A stretch of 64,000 nt of DNA from Paenibacillus luteus. Lineage in GTDB: Bacteria > Bacillota > Bacilli > Paenibacillales > Paenibacillaceae. Position 1 is the first letter of the stretch. Every line of letters starts with the position of its first letter. The stretch is from contig NZ_SKCD01000011.1 in assembly GCF_006542765.1 (NCBI RefSeq), positions 248,001 through 312,000 of the forward strand. The letters are read 5' to 3'. The position numbers and the translations under genes were made by a program. The notes under the pieces are model-generated. The model ran no database searches. It was not told the DNA's origin and was given only the letters and a program-made list of their open reading frames with translations. Of the stretch, positions 52,808-62,640 are shown piece after piece.

Positions 52808-53478
52808 AGCGGATACAGCTCAAGTGAACCTGAAGTGCGAATTTGTTCCATCATGCGCAGCCATTCGGCTGGCTTGTTCGGCAATGCGGAATAATAGCCC
52901 TCCAAAAACTCAGCTACTAGCGAAGCATCGATTGCGGACAACTCTTCGTCCTTAGGCAGGAAGCACAAATCAAGCTCCGCAACCGCTTGGCCCTCATGAT
53001 CCCATGACGGATGAACATAGCTAACGCCAATCCGTTTATAGCCGATATGAGACAATACTTCTCGGCGGACATAAGGATTCATAGGGGATACTCCACCAAA
53101 CGCATGCTCTACAGCGCGATAAGGGTCATATACTTCAGCGAACATGCCGATTGGCGTTGTTCCCGATTGCTGCGCAAGCTTCTCCAAATCGCGTTCTCGA
53201 TTACGCATCAAGAAACGGCCAATACCGAGCGATGCCTTGCCGATAATCGTGAAATCGGTCATCGCTACACGCAGTAAGGGGTAATAACGGTATTCTGTTG
53301 ATCCGACTACTTCTCCTTCATGTATCGCAACATACACGTGAATCGTGGGATCTTCAAGCGGTTCCTTCCACAACTCATAAGCCAATACCTCTTCAGGCGG
53401 GAAAATCGTTTGCAATAATTTATGTAAAGCGCCAAAATATTGATCTTCAATGGAGCAAATACGATGATAAATAAGCAT
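52804..53478 (-). CDS. GNAT-like acyltransferase (224 residues)
   Basis: This protein has a GNAT-type N-half with PPEEVLAYELWKEPLEDP and VAIHEGEVVGSTEYRY (beta strands 2-4), a degenerate acetyl-CoA loop (GKASLGIGRFLMRNRERDL) and a C-terminal extension with long helices. It resembles a longer GNAT group whose acceptors are unknown. It sits between a second GNAT and the PhnP-like gene. Confidence 0.7.
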   Translation of the reverse strand: MLIYHRICSIEDQYFGALHKLLQTIFPPEEVLAYELWKEPLEDPTIHVYVAIHEGEVVGSTEYRYYPLLRVAMTDFTIIGKASLGIGRFLMRNRERDLEKLAQQSGTTPIGMFAEVYDPYRAVEHAFGGVSPMNPYVRREVLSHIGYKRIGVSYVHPSWDHEGQAVAELDLCFLPKDEELSAIDASLVAEFLEGYYSALPNKPAEWLRMMEQIRTSGSLELYPL

Positions 53479-53492
53479 ATAACAGTTCTCCT

Positions 53493-54152
53493 TTATTTAA
53501 ATGGATTGCGCCATTCCATCATAGCAGCGCAGTTACTCGATTCCTCATCATCCAAATAATGATGTGCAACTCCGATTGGCATCCGGCCGCATCTGAGCAA
53601 GAAGGTGATGACCGGGTCTTTCAGATCACCCGAAATAACCTTCTCCAAATACGCTTCAGGCGACATTGCTTCCGCATAAGCCCCATAACCCGGCATACGC
53701 CCCCCGCCGAGCAGCCTGGTCAATCCCAGATTCACAACGGTTTCGTACATCGTTTGCATAAGCCATTTGCCGATGCCTGATTTCCGATATTCAGGTATCA
53801 CACATATATCCACCACATACAAGGTGTCTCCGCTTGAGTTATGATTGCGAATATAACCGCTGCCCGCGATGGTATCCCAGTCATGGGCATGGCCGTAATC
53901 ATTCATATTCACTTGCAAGCCTGTCATGGAGCCAATCAATCGGCCATCAACCTCTGCGCATATAGCGCCAGCAGCAAAGCGGGAGACATGCTCCGACAAC
54001 TGCTCCTTGTTCCACCAAAGCTCCGAGGGATAAGGCGGTGGAAAGCTCACGCTCTGCACTTCAATCATGGCTTCAAAATCATCCTGGCCATAATTGCGGA
54101 TGATGGTTCTGATTGGTTTTCCGTCAATAATCAAATAAAGCTCTTTGCGCAT
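53493..54152 (-). CDS. GNAT acetyltransferase, counterpart of the YhcX N-terminal domain
   Basis: This 219-residue protein has a GNAT fold with VEVQSVSFPPPYPSELWW-like start, VDICVIPEYRKSGIGKWLMQTMYE (acetyl-CoA motif A) and a C-terminal GGRMPGYGAYAEAMSPEAYLEKV loop. In B. subtilis YhcX a GNAT domain is fused to a nitrilase-family domain; here the two are separate adjacent genes. The start at 54152 is chosen because GGAGAGG is 9 nt upstream. The acceptor is unknown. Confidence 0.8.
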   Translation of the reverse strand: MRKELYLIIDGKPIRTIIRNYGQDDFEAMIEVQSVSFPPPYPSELWWNKEQLSEHVSRFAAGAICAEVDGRLIGSMTGLQVNMNDYGHAHDWDTIAGSGYIRNHNSSGDTLYVVDICVIPEYRKSGIGKWLMQTMYETVVNLGLTRLLGGGRMPGYGAYAEAMSPEAYLEKVISGDLKDPVITFLLRCGRMPIGVAHHYLDDEESSNCAAMMEWRNPFK

Positions 54153-54177
54153 GGCTTTCCGCCTCTCCACCAAGATT

Positions 54178-55041
54178 CTATGATTTCCAATCTGGATACA
54201 GATCCGTGCGGCGGTCGCGCCAGGTCGTTACGGACCCTTTCTCCCGCACTTCCTCCAATAGTGCCAAATCAAGATCAGCTACGACGAGCATATCGTCATT
54301 GATAATCCCCTCACTCAAGATGCCTGCTGGAGGAAAAGGTATGTCATTAGGCGCTATAATAGCAGCCTGACCGAAGTTAGCACGCATCAGATCAACTTTG
54401 CGAAGTGAACCGACTGTACCGGTTGTCACGATATAAACCTGATTCTCAACCGCTCTCGCATGGCAGCAATATCTAACTCGGTAGAAGCCATGACGATCAT
54501 CGGTACAGGAAGGACAGAAAATGACGTCCGCTCCCTTTGCCCTTGCCATTCTTACGATTTCAGGAAATTCAATATCATAACAGGTGAGCATCGCAATCGT
54601 GCCATATGCGGTCTCAAATACCTCAAGGCCTTCACCTGCGGACATATTCCATCCTTCTACCTCAGGCGGCGTAATATGTATTTTATGCTGCACATCAATT
54701 TTTCCTTCGGGATGAAAGAGATGTGCCGCGTTTCGTAAGCTTCCGTCTACGGTTTGAATAACATGCGTTCCACCGATAATATAGACGTCATATTCAGCCG
54801 CAAGACTACTGAACAACTTTAAGTACTGATCCGTAAAATCAGGAAGCTTGTGGATAGGGAGAGCATTACCCTGCTCGTCACCAATCGACATTAGCTGAGT
54901 CGTTAGAAACTCAGGGAACAAAATAAACTGAACCCCATACTCCGAGGCATTTCGCACATAATGAGTAACTTGCTCTGCAAATTGCTCAAAACTACTAATA
55001 TCAGCAAGCATATATTGAACGGCTGCTGTCCGAAACTTCAT
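54178..55041 (-). CDS. Carbon-nitrogen hydrolase (nitrilase superfamily), counterpart of the YhcX C-terminal domain
   Basis: This 287-residue nitrilase-family amidase has its catalytic Glu44 (LFPEFLT), Lys120 (QHKIHITPPE) and Cys154 (LTCYDIEFPE). It hydrolyses amides or nitriles in the cytoplasm. It precedes the GNAT gene by 26 bp, and the lengths and order of domains mirror the fused YhcX protein (about 513 residues), except that gene order here is amidase first. It heads a four-gene leftward operon. Confidence 0.87.
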   Translation of the reverse strand: MKFRTAAVQYMLADISSFEQFAEQVTHYVRNASEYGVQFILFPEFLTTQLMSIGDEQGNALPIHKLPDFTDQYLKLFSSLAAEYDVYIIGGTHVIQTVDGSLRNAAHLFHPEGKIDVQHKIHITPPEVEGWNMSAGEGLEVFETAYGTIAMLTCYDIEFPEIVRMARAKGADVIFCPSCTDDRHGFYRVRYCCHARAVENQVYIVTTGTVGSLRKVDLMRANFGQAAIIAPNDIPFPPAGILSEGIINDDMLVVADLDLALLEEVREKGSVTTWRDRRTDLYPDWKS

Positions 55042-55066
55042 TTCTCTTTTCCCCCATTAAGCCTTG

Positions 55067-56425
55067 TTATTGTTTCCGCTGCTTAAACTGCAAAGTTATG
55101 GTCGTGCCGAGATCAGGCAAGCTGAACACATCGACCTTCCCCTCATGCAGATCGACGATGCGTTTGGCAATAGATAATCCAAGTCCTACACCGCCCGTTG
55201 CACGGCTTCTAGCACCGTCTACACGATAAAATCGCTCGAATAAATGCGGAATCTCATTCTCCGGTATTCCCATTCCTTTATCCATGACCTCGATCTTCAC
55301 GATATGTCTGACCAGCGAAATGGTGACATCAATCGGCTCCTTCGAGTATTTGATGGCATTATCAAGCAAGATGACAAGCAGCTGTCTGATCTTGTCTTTA
55401 TCGCCAACCATACGAACAACTTTGGACATAGCTTTCACGCGGATCGGACGGCCAAAGGTCGTCTGCAGCATGGTAGCGAGCTCATCCACAACCTGTACGA
55501 CGTCAAACAACTCTTGTCGCAGCCAATCCTCTTGCTCCGCTTCAGCGAGCATTAGCATGGACTTCGTTAAATTTTGCAGCCGGTTGGCTTCCTTGTCAAT
55601 TGCCTCGATGGCTTCATTGCGCAGGCTCTCATCATCGCGTCCCCAACGTTTAAGCATACCAGCATAGCTGCTGATTACAGTTAACGGTGTCTTCAGCTCA
55701 TGGGAAGCATCCGCAACAAATTGCTTTTGCTTCGCAAAGGTCCGATCGAGCCGCTCAATCATTTGATTAAACGCACGGACGAGCTGCAGCAGCTCTGCGG
55801 ATTCCTCCTTGCTGCTAAGCTCAATTTGCCTAAGCTTGCCGCTCCGGTCAATTTCGCGCATCGTATTGACCATTTGCTGAATGGGAGCTGTTAGTCTGGA
55901 GGTGAACCAATAGGTACCGAAAATGGCGAACAAGATCGCGCCACCGCTCGTAACGCTAAGTGCAGCGACCAGCACCTGCAAATAATTATCTAGCTCATCC
56001 AATATACGATTAATCTCAAGCATAGCTATGACCCGATTTCCATCATATAAAGGGACGCGCATAAACAAAATGCGCTCCCCGCCCTTGGTGATCATCCCCG
56101 TATGGTGGTGAGACTCAAAAGTCGCTGGCAGCTGCTGAAGAAGCTCATCCGAGCCTGTTATGTTAACGACTCTATTATTAGGTGCAATGATGCGAATCAT
56201 TTCGTTAACATTATAATATTCGTTGAGCAGCTCCGGATAGTTTAATCCTCGGCCGCTCTGAATTCGGGGATTCTCCAGCATGAGGTTCACCTTATTGGCA
56301 ATAACCTCTTCTTCGCTTTCTGTTGTAATCTTGATTACATAAAAATAAACAAAAATATTAAACAAAATCAAAATAAAGATCAACCAAAAGATCGTAAAAA
56401 GCGTAAACCTTTTGCGCAGCGTCAT
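55067..56425 (-). CDS. Sensor histidine kinase (HAMP, two-transmembrane)
   Basis: This 452-residue HPK has helices near 8-30 and 150-172 flanking a 120-residue extracytoplasmic sensor, a HAMP segment, the phospho-His in FVADASHELKTPLTVI (about 235-250), N-box DNAIKYSKEP, G1 DKGMGIPE and F-box LFERFYR. It resembles the EnvZ/ArlS type. Its ATG overlaps the regulator stop (ATGA), so the pair is co-translated. The signal is unknown. Confidence 0.92.
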   Translation of the reverse strand: MTLRKRFTLFTIFWLIFILILFNIFVYFYVIKITTESEEEVIANKVNLMLENPRIQSGRGLNYPELLNEYYNVNEMIRIIAPNNRVVNITGSDELLQQLPATFESHHHTGMITKGGERILFMRVPLYDGNRVIAMLEINRILDELDNYLQVLVAALSVTSGGAILFAIFGTYWFTSRLTAPIQQMVNTMREIDRSGKLRQIELSSKEESAELLQLVRAFNQMIERLDRTFAKQKQFVADASHELKTPLTVISSYAGMLKRWGRDDESLRNEAIEAIDKEANRLQNLTKSMLMLAEAEQEDWLRQELFDVVQVVDELATMLQTTFGRPIRVKAMSKVVRMVGDKDKIRQLLVILLDNAIKYSKEPIDVTISLVRHIVKIEVMDKGMGIPENEIPHLFERFYRVDGARSRATGGVGLGLSIAKRIVDLHEGKVDVFSLPDLGTTITLQFKQRKQ

Positions 56426-57120
56426 GCGTCCGGCTCCTTGACCATGTAACCTACACCGCGAACCGTGTGAATTAGCTTATGACGATAGCCCTTGTCCAAC
56501 TTCTGGCGCAAATAACGAATATAAACGTCTACGAGGTTCGTTTCCCCAATAAAATCATAGCCCCACACCTCAGACAAAATATCTTCGCGCGATTTCTCGT
56601 CATTTTTGTTCTCAACAAGGTACACGAGCAGTTCAAATTCGCGCGGCGTCAGCTCGATCAGAATATCCTTTCGATAAACTTTACGGGTCCGCAGCTCAAT
56701 GGTAAGGTCGCCGACCTTTATCATATCTGAGCCTTCCGCTTCCTTTGGATACTGCTGGAAGATACGCAGAATGTTGCGGACGCGCGCAAGAAGCTCCTCC
56801 ATGGCGAAAGGCTTCGTAATGTAGTCATTTGCTCCATGCTCAAAACCGCTCACCTTATCGGGGACCGTATCACGCGCAGTTAATAATATAATCGGTACCG
56901 GATTCCCTGCTTGGCGCAGCAAACGCAGCACTTCTATTCCACTCATTTCGGGCAGCATGACATCGAGCAATACAAGCTCCCATTCGCCTGTTGAAGCCAT
57001 TTCATAACCAGTCCGGCCATCAGCGGCTGTGCCTACTGTATACCCCTCATGCTCCAGTTCCAGCTGTAAGATGCGGGAGATCCCCGCTTCGTCTTCTACG
57101 ACAAGAATTCGTTCCTTCAT
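56422..57120 (-). CDS. OmpR/PhoB-family response regulator
   Basis: This 232-residue regulator has a receiver domain (phospho-Asp in LLDVMLPEMSG, about residue 52; Lys in YITKPFAMEELLARV) and a winged-helix DNA-binding domain with ELTPREFELLVYLVEN and ETNLVDVYIRYLRQKLD. It is the partner of the kinase directly downstream and is similar to ArlR/CssR-type regulators. Confidence 0.94.
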   Translation of the reverse strand: MKERILVVEDEAGISRILQLELEHEGYTVGTAADGRTGYEMASTGEWELVLLDVMLPEMSGIEVLRLLRQAGNPVPIILLTARDTVPDKVSGFEHGANDYITKPFAMEELLARVRNILRIFQQYPKEAEGSDMIKVGDLTIELRTRKVYRKDILIELTPREFELLVYLVENKNDEKSREDILSEVWGYDFIGETNLVDVYIRYLRQKLDKGYRHKLIHTVRGVGYMVKEPDA

Positions 57121-57239
57121 CTTAGAGGTTCACCTGCTTCCAGTTGTAAATAAATCACTTGTACACGTTCATCGCTGATACTAAAAAAGCAAGATCGCTT
57201 AAATTTATCATAATGAAGACGTTTCACAAATGCAAGCAA

Positions 57240-57266
57240 GCCGATCTACAAAAAGAGTAGACCGGC
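57240..57266 (-). terminator. Possible terminator of the ABC-F gene
   Basis: GCCGATCTAC and GTAGACCGGC form a stem with one mismatch around a 7-nt loop, 30 bp after the stop. No U-run follows on the minus strand, so termination strength is doubtful. Confidence 0.4.
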
Positions 57267-57294
57267 AGCTATTGGGTTCAAATCAAGGATCAAA

Positions 57295-58845
57295 TTAGCT
57301 TTGCATCGACCATGCCTCAACATCCCAAGTTTTGGTTACCCAATCCTCATAGAAATCAGGTTCATGGGACACGAGAACGACAGTGCCTTTGTATGCTTTA
57401 AGTGCACGCTTCAATTCAGCTTTGGCTACGATATCAAGATGGTTCGTCGGCTCATCGAACAAAATCCAGTTGCTCTCGCGCATCAAGAGCTTACACAGCC
57501 GAACCTTAGCTTGCTCGCCCCCGCTTAACTGATTAAGAGCTCGAGTAATATGCTCATTTTTCAGTCCGCAGCGCGCAAGCGCTGCACGAACCTCATGCTG
57601 GTTCATAAAGGAAAATTCGTCCCAAACATCCTCAAGCGGTGTCATCGTAGGCGCTTTAGCCTCCTGCTCGAAATAAGCGGAGTTCAAATAATCACCGAGA
57701 TACGTTTTTCCATCCAGCGGAGGAATGACCCCCAGTATGGTTTTGAGCAGAGTTGACTTACCTACACCATTGCAGCCGACAATGGCGATTTTGTCTCCGC
57801 GCTCAATGGACATATTCATCTTGGGCAGCAGCGGCCTATTATATCCGATCACCATATCTTCAGCTTCAAATACCGTTTTTCCGCTCGTTCTGGATTCTTT
57901 AAAAGTGAAGGTCGGCTTTGCTGCCTCCTCCGGTTTGTCGATTCGGTCAATACGGTCGAGCTGCTTCTCTCGGCTCTTCGCACGGCCCGAAGTGGACGCA
58001 CGCGCTTTGTTTTTATTAATAAATTCTTCTTGCTTCTTAATAAAATCCTTCTGTTTCTCGTAAGCATCGATGTGCTGCGCTTTGTTTAAGTCAGCCATTT
58101 CCAAAAACTTATCGTAATTGGCCGAATACCGCGTCATTTTCGTAAATTCAAGATGATAAATCACATTGACAACCTGATTCATAAAGGCCGTTTCATGAGA
58201 GATCAGGACAAAAGCATGCGGGTAATTTTTCAAATAATTCGTCAGCCAGTTAATATGCTCTTCATCCAAATAGTTGGTTGGCTCATCGAGCAGCAGCACG
58301 CCAGGTTTCTCCAGCAGCAGCTTTGCAAGCAACACCTTAGTCCGTTGCCCCCCGCTAAGCGCGGTTACGTCACGATCGAGCCCAATCGCATTAAGGCCTA
58401 GGCCGTTAGCCATCTCATCGACTTTCACATCAATCAGATAGAAATCACCGATCTCAAGCTCTTCTTGAATTTCTCCCATTCGGACGAGCAGCTCTTCCAG
58501 CGTATCCGCATCGACATCCGCCATTTGGGCAGCGATTTGGTTAAGCTCCTCTTCCAACTGCAGCATCGGTAGAAATGCATCTTTCAACACATCTCGGATT
58601 GTCTTGCCCGCTTCAAGCTTCGTATGCTGATCCAAATAACCGTAACGAACACGCGGCGTCCACTCCACCTTGCCTTCATCTTTAAGCAGCTTTCCTGTCA
58701 AAATATTCATTAATGTTGATTTTCCGGTACCATTCGCTCCGACTAGCCCGACATGCTCTCCTGCCAGTAAACGAAAGGATACGTTGCGAAACAGTACTCG
58801 GTCGCCAAACGTATGTGATAATTGCTCTACAGTTAACAAACTCAT
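57295..58845 (-). CDS. yfmM: ABC-F family translation ATPase (YfmM-like)
   Basis: This 516-residue soluble protein has two ATPase domains joined by a charged coiled linker (about 245-320). Walker A motifs are GANGTGKST and GCNGVGKST, signatures LSGGQRTKV and LSGGEQAKV, and Walker B sites LLLDEPTNYLDE and LFDEPTNHLDI. ABC-F proteins act on the ribosome (translation factors or antibiotic resistance). The length and GDRVLFRNVSFRLLAGEHVGLVG start resemble B. subtilis YfmM rather than resistance factors, which have longer linkers. No attenuator precedes it. Confidence 0.85.
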   Translation of the reverse strand: MSLLTVEQLSHTFGDRVLFRNVSFRLLAGEHVGLVGANGTGKSTLMNILTGKLLKDEGKVEWTPRVRYGYLDQHTKLEAGKTIRDVLKDAFLPMLQLEEELNQIAAQMADVDADTLEELLVRMGEIQEELEIGDFYLIDVKVDEMANGLGLNAIGLDRDVTALSGGQRTKVLLAKLLLEKPGVLLLDEPTNYLDEEHINWLTNYLKNYPHAFVLISHETAFMNQVVNVIYHLEFTKMTRYSANYDKFLEMADLNKAQHIDAYEKQKDFIKKQEEFINKNKARASTSGRAKSREKQLDRIDRIDKPEEAAKPTFTFKESRTSGKTVFEAEDMVIGYNRPLLPKMNMSIERGDKIAIVGCNGVGKSTLLKTILGVIPPLDGKTYLGDYLNSAYFEQEAKAPTMTPLEDVWDEFSFMNQHEVRAALARCGLKNEHITRALNQLSGGEQAKVRLCKLLMRESNWILFDEPTNHLDIVAKAELKRALKAYKGTVVLVSHEPDFYEDWVTKTWDVEAWSMQS

Positions 58846-58931
58846 TTGTCTTTATCTCCATTCATGTATGCACCTTAACTAATGCTTGGGATGATTCCCG
58901 ATTAACCCGTTTTATTGTACCACAAATACGG

Positions 58932-60542
58932 TCATTCTGTGTTTATTTCATTGTAAATGTGCTTGAAAATAGGCAGAAATGCTTGATTCAGCTGCTTGCG
59001 CATTCGAGAATCATCGGTTGCCCTTCGTCCACCGTATTGTATAGATAGAAGCTTCTCTTCATCAAGTCTCGGCAAAATCACAAATGGCTCTTCCGGAAAC
59101 AAAGACAACCATTCGCTTCTCCCACGAAAGGATAAATCTTTATTCGCTACAAATTTCAGCTGTCCTCCTGAGGACTGCAGCTTCCGTTTGATCGAGTGCA
59201 GCTGTCTAAGGTCATTGGCTTGCCATTTAGATGCAGCCGGGTCTGCAACCACAAGTACAAGTGCTGATTCATTCAGTAGCTGAAGTGATTTGGCTTCTGA
59301 CCATCTTGAGGACAGATCGATCAATTGAATTATTCCGCCCGCATGTCTTAAAACTTGTTCAAAACGTCTGTCCTCCACGAAGCCGCTCTGACTACGCTGC
59401 TCTGGATGCAGATAATACCAATTAACCATTTGTTCCCTATCACTAAATTGGATGAAACGCGAATCTCCAGCAGCTTGATGCAGCTGTTTATTATGTTGTC
59501 CGGAAAACCAAACATGCCATTCCGGCTTTACAAGCTCATACTCTACAGCCGTCACAAGCACTCCCTTCCTACCAAGCAGTTCAGCAAGCGCATGCGTCAG
59601 AAAGGTGGCTCCTGCGCCTGAAGATAAAGATAAAACACAAACACGTAACGGCTTGATTACGGTAGCGCTTTGCTTTGGTCCTCTAATCTCTTGTTGAGCA
59701 GCAGAGTGTTTAAACATCGTAAACGGTTGAAGAGCTTGCTCGACCTCCTTCATCGAGGCATACCTTAAAAGTGGATCCGATTGCAGCATGCGCAGCAGAA
59801 CCATTTTAAAAGCTTCCTTAACATCAGCCTGCAGCTGCCTAAATGGCTCCATTTCTCCCCTGCTTCCAATCGAAGGTCGGTAGCTGTCACCTCCGCTAGC
59901 CAAATAAAAAAGCAGAGCTCCCAGTCCATAAACATCTGTACGTTCATCACTTTGGCCACCCTCTATTTGCTCCGGTGCTGCAAAGCCACGCGTGCCAAGC
60001 TGCAAGGTATCATGCAGCTGTCCCTCCTTGTACTGTCGCGATATGCCGAAATCAATAAGCTTGGCATCCCCTTGCTTATCGATCATGACATTCGATGGTT
60101 TTAAATCACGATGAATAATCGGTGGTTGATAGCTATGCAGATGGATGAGCGCGGAGCATAGCTGCAGTGCAAGCTGGATAAGTTCTGCAAAGGAAAAGTG
60201 ATTCTTTTGATTTCGAAAAAACTCTGTTAATGTATAACCTTCAATATATTCCATTACAACCGCTTCAAATCCCAATTCGCTTCTACCAAAATAATCCACA
60301 ATTAATGGCAGATGAGGGTGGTTGATTTTCATCATCAGCTGCGCTTCATCTGCGAGCATAATGTTTTTGTGCAGGTTCGGCTCTAGGACTTTGATAGCTC
60401 TCAGCTTGTTAGCTAGCTTCATATCCTCTGCCAAATAGATGCTCCCCATCCCGCCTCTGCCAATTTCCCGTATGATTCGGTAACGGCCTCCTATCATCGT
60501 TCCACTCATGACAGAAGCCTGCTCTTTTGTCGATTCAGCCAT
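58932..60542 (-). CDS. Ser/Thr protein kinase fused to a degenerate MinD-like domain
   Basis: This 536-residue protein has an N-terminal Hanks-type kinase (about 18-275): GRGGMGSIY, Lys51, HRDLKPSN (Asp146) and DFG (Asp164), all intact, so active kinase is expected. No transmembrane helix or PASTA domain follows. The C-terminal half (about 298-536) resembles the P-loop fold of MinD/ParA/CpaE, starting VCVLSLSSGAGATFLTHAL, where the expected Walker Lys is missing. The start at the ATG at 60542 follows GGAGG. A cytoplasmic kinase that uses a dead or altered MinD module for localisation or partner binding is the inference. Confidence 0.85.
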   Translation of the reverse strand: MAESTKEQASVMSGTMIGGRYRIIREIGRGGMGSIYLAEDMKLANKLRAIKVLEPNLHKNIMLADEAQLMMKINHPHLPLIVDYFGRSELGFEAVVMEYIEGYTLTEFFRNQKNHFSFAELIQLALQLCSALIHLHSYQPPIIHRDLKPSNVMIDKQGDAKLIDFGISRQYKEGQLHDTLQLGTRGFAAPEQIEGGQSDERTDVYGLGALLFYLASGGDSYRPSIGSRGEMEPFRQLQADVKEAFKMVLLRMLQSDPLLRYASMKEVEQALQPFTMFKHSAAQQEIRGPKQSATVIKPLRVCVLSLSSGAGATFLTHALAELLGRKGVLVTAVEYELVKPEWHVWFSGQHNKQLHQAAGDSRFIQFSDREQMVNWYYLHPEQRSQSGFVEDRRFEQVLRHAGGIIQLIDLSSRWSEAKSLQLLNESALVLVVADPAASKWQANDLRQLHSIKRKLQSSGGQLKFVANKDLSFRGRSEWLSLFPEEPFVILPRLDEEKLLSIQYGGRRATDDSRMRKQLNQAFLPIFKHIYNEINTE

Positions 60543-60561
60543 CTTTGATCCTCCATTAAAC

Positions 60562-60616
60562 ACAAAAAAGCACTCCAATACCATTTGTGACGAAACAAAG
60601 GTATCAGAATGCTTTT
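60562..60616 (-). terminator. Terminator of the GH105/sugar-transport operon
   Basis: On the minus strand, AAAAGCA...ATACC pairs with GGTAT...TGCTTTTTT around a 17-nt loop, with minor mismatches, followed by six U. It lies about 120 bp after the GH105 stop and immediately upstream of the kinase ribosome site. Confidence 0.75.
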
Positions 60617-60735
60617 CTGATTGGTTATTATAAAAAATAAGTCTTTATTTGTATTGCCTAATAATGCAGCTTTATATTTCTTCTTGTTAGTCCTACTTTA
60701 ACATATTTTGAAATAAGAATATAGATTTTATCTTT

Positions 60736-61767
60736 TTAGAATACGCGTTTCTGAGAATTAAGCACTTCAGATAGGAAAGCAAGCGCGAGGCCTTGGCCCC
60801 AGCCTTGAACCCGTTTATGCGCAACGTCCTTGTACCCTTGCTGATCGTTCATCACTGCCGTTCCTGCTGATACGTTAAGTACAGAACCATCTTCCGTAAT
60901 CTGACTTAAAATACCGTCTATGGACCGTTGGATGTATTTGTTATATAAGGAACCGAATGTGAACAATCCAGTAGCAATACCTGCCGATCCTGAAGTTTCA
61001 TGGTATGAGCGATCATCATTGAGAACCGTATGCCATAAGCCGTTATCTGCTTGCAGACGGACGAGCGTACTAAGCTGATCGCGCATCGAGCCTTCAATAA
61101 TCATAAACGAAGGATGCTGCACCGCAATGTGCGGCAGCGCTTTAGCCATCGTAAGAGCTGCCCAGGAGTTGCCGCGAGCCCAGAAGATCGAAGACATATG
61201 GTTTTGCGCGATATTATCCCATCCGTGATAATACAAATTCGTAACCTGATCCTGCAGAAAATGCTCATGGCCATGATATTGCTTCAGACCATCTTCCAAA
61301 TAATCCTCGCGACCTAGCAAATGCCCCATTCTGACAAGGAAATAACCTGCCATCATCATCGTATCTACCCATGCCTGCTCTGGAAAATTATAGCTCTCCG
61401 AATTGACGGTATGCTGGAAAACGCCATCTGCAAAACGAACCGCATCATGTTTTAAGTATTCTGCCATCTGGGTGGCAACGTTTAAATATTTTTCTTGATC
61501 AGTAGCTTTATAAAGCGAGATTAAAGCATGACCAATGGAAACCCCATTCACAGATAGCTTGGGAAGACCGTCTTCCAGCTTCTCATCTACCCACTCCTGC
61601 AGCAGCTTAATGTAGCGCTCATTGCCAGTGGCTTCATAGGCTTCCGCAACACCATAAAAAGCGACTCCCCCTGGCCAATCCCAACTAAAATCCATCCTAA
61701 ATGTTCGGTCAACAACACGGTCAATAACCTCTCGAATGTGAGTATCGTCAAATTGAAGCTGAGGCAT
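60736..61767 (-). CDS. GH105 unsaturated rhamnogalacturonyl hydrolase
   Basis: This 343-residue (alpha/alpha)6-barrel enzyme has the GH105 signatures WVDTMMMAGYFL (catalytic Asp region), FWARGNSWAAL and QADNGLWHTVLND. It removes unsaturated galacturonic acid from pectin-lyase products (YteR/YesR type). No signal peptide, so it is cytoplasmic and acts on imported oligosaccharides. I prefer the ATG at 61767, which has GGAGAGG 9 nt upstream; the ATG at 61773 is too close. Confidence 0.9.
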   Translation of the reverse strand: MPQLQFDDTHIREVIDRVVDRTFRMDFSWDWPGGVAFYGVAEAYEATGNERYIKLLQEWVDEKLEDGLPKLSVNGVSIGHALISLYKATDQEKYLNVATQMAEYLKHDAVRFADGVFQHTVNSESYNFPEQAWVDTMMMAGYFLVRMGHLLGREDYLEDGLKQYHGHEHFLQDQVTNLYYHGWDNIAQNHMSSIFWARGNSWAALTMAKALPHIAVQHPSFMIIEGSMRDQLSTLVRLQADNGLWHTVLNDDRSYHETSGSAGIATGLFTFGSLYNKYIQRSIDGILSQITEDGSVLNVSAGTAVMNDQQGYKDVAHKRVQGWGQGLALAFLSEVLNSQKRVF

Positions 61768-61801
61768 TTCCATCTTCCTCTCCTATTCTTCTGCTCAATT
61801 C

Positions 61802-62638
61802 CTATTTCAAACCACTTGTACTAATCCCTTCAACGATGTACTTCTGGAAGGCAAAAAATATAGCCAAGACCGGAATCAAGCTCACAATGGACATTGCGAA
61901 CATGGCGCCCCAATTGGATACTGTATCACTATCCAAGAACATTTTCAGTCCCATGGATACCGGATACAAGCTTGGACGGTTCAAGTAAAGGACCGGTCCG
62001 AGCAAGTCTTCCCAGCGCCAGTAGAAAGAGAATATAGATGCTGTGGCCAATGCCGGTACAACCAATGGCAAAATGATTCGGAAAAACAAACGGAACTTTC
62101 CACAGCCGTCAATCGTGGCAGCTTCATCGAGCTCATTTGGAATCGTTCGGATAAACTGAATGAGCAAGAAGATGAAAAACGGAATGCCAAAATATTGTGG
62201 AATAACGATTGGTTTGATGGAATTAAGCCAGTGCAGCTTAGCAAACAAAATATATTGCGGCACAAGCACAACATCATGCGGCAGCATTAGCGTAACCATC
62301 ATAATGCCGAACCAGAACGTTTTACCTGTGAAGTTAAGCCGTGCAAAGCCAAAGGCGATAAATGCCGATGAAAGCACGGCGCCAATGGTTGAGATGATAA
62401 CGATCTCAAGGGAGTTCATGATGAAATTACCGAACGATTGCCCAGCGATGCCGATCCAGCCAATCCGGTAGTTATCCCAAATCCATGGCTGAGGAATGAG
62501 CGAATCCGCGGTTGCAAAAATCAGATTACTTTGCTTAAACGAGCTCATGAGCAGCCACAACACGGGATAAACCATAACAAGAGCAAGCGCGGCAACGAAG
62601 ATATGGTAGATAGGCCACTTCAATTTTTTCAAGATCAT
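61802..62638 (-). CDS. Carbohydrate ABC transporter permease (LplC/MalG type)
   Basis: This 278-residue permease has six helices and the EAA loop ([26 protein letters not shown]). The ATG at 62638 follows AAGGTGG; the extension to 62734 overlaps the partner permease gene. It forms a heterodimer with the permease upstream for oligosaccharide import. Confidence 0.92.
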   Translation of the reverse strand: MILKKLKWPIYHIFVAALALVMVYPVLWLLMSSFKQSNLIFATADSLIPQPWIWDNYRIGWIGIAGQSFGNFIMNSLEIVIISTIGAVLSSAFIAFGFARLNFTGKTFWFGIMMVTLMLPHDVVLVPQYILFAKLHWLNSIKPIVIPQYFGIPFFIFLLIQFIRTIPNELDEAATIDGCGKFRLFFRIILPLVVPALATASIFSFYWRWEDLLGPVLYLNRPSLYPVSMGLKMFLDSDTVSNWGAMFAMSIVSLIPVLAIFFAFQKYIVEGISTSGLK

Positions 62639-62640
62639 GA

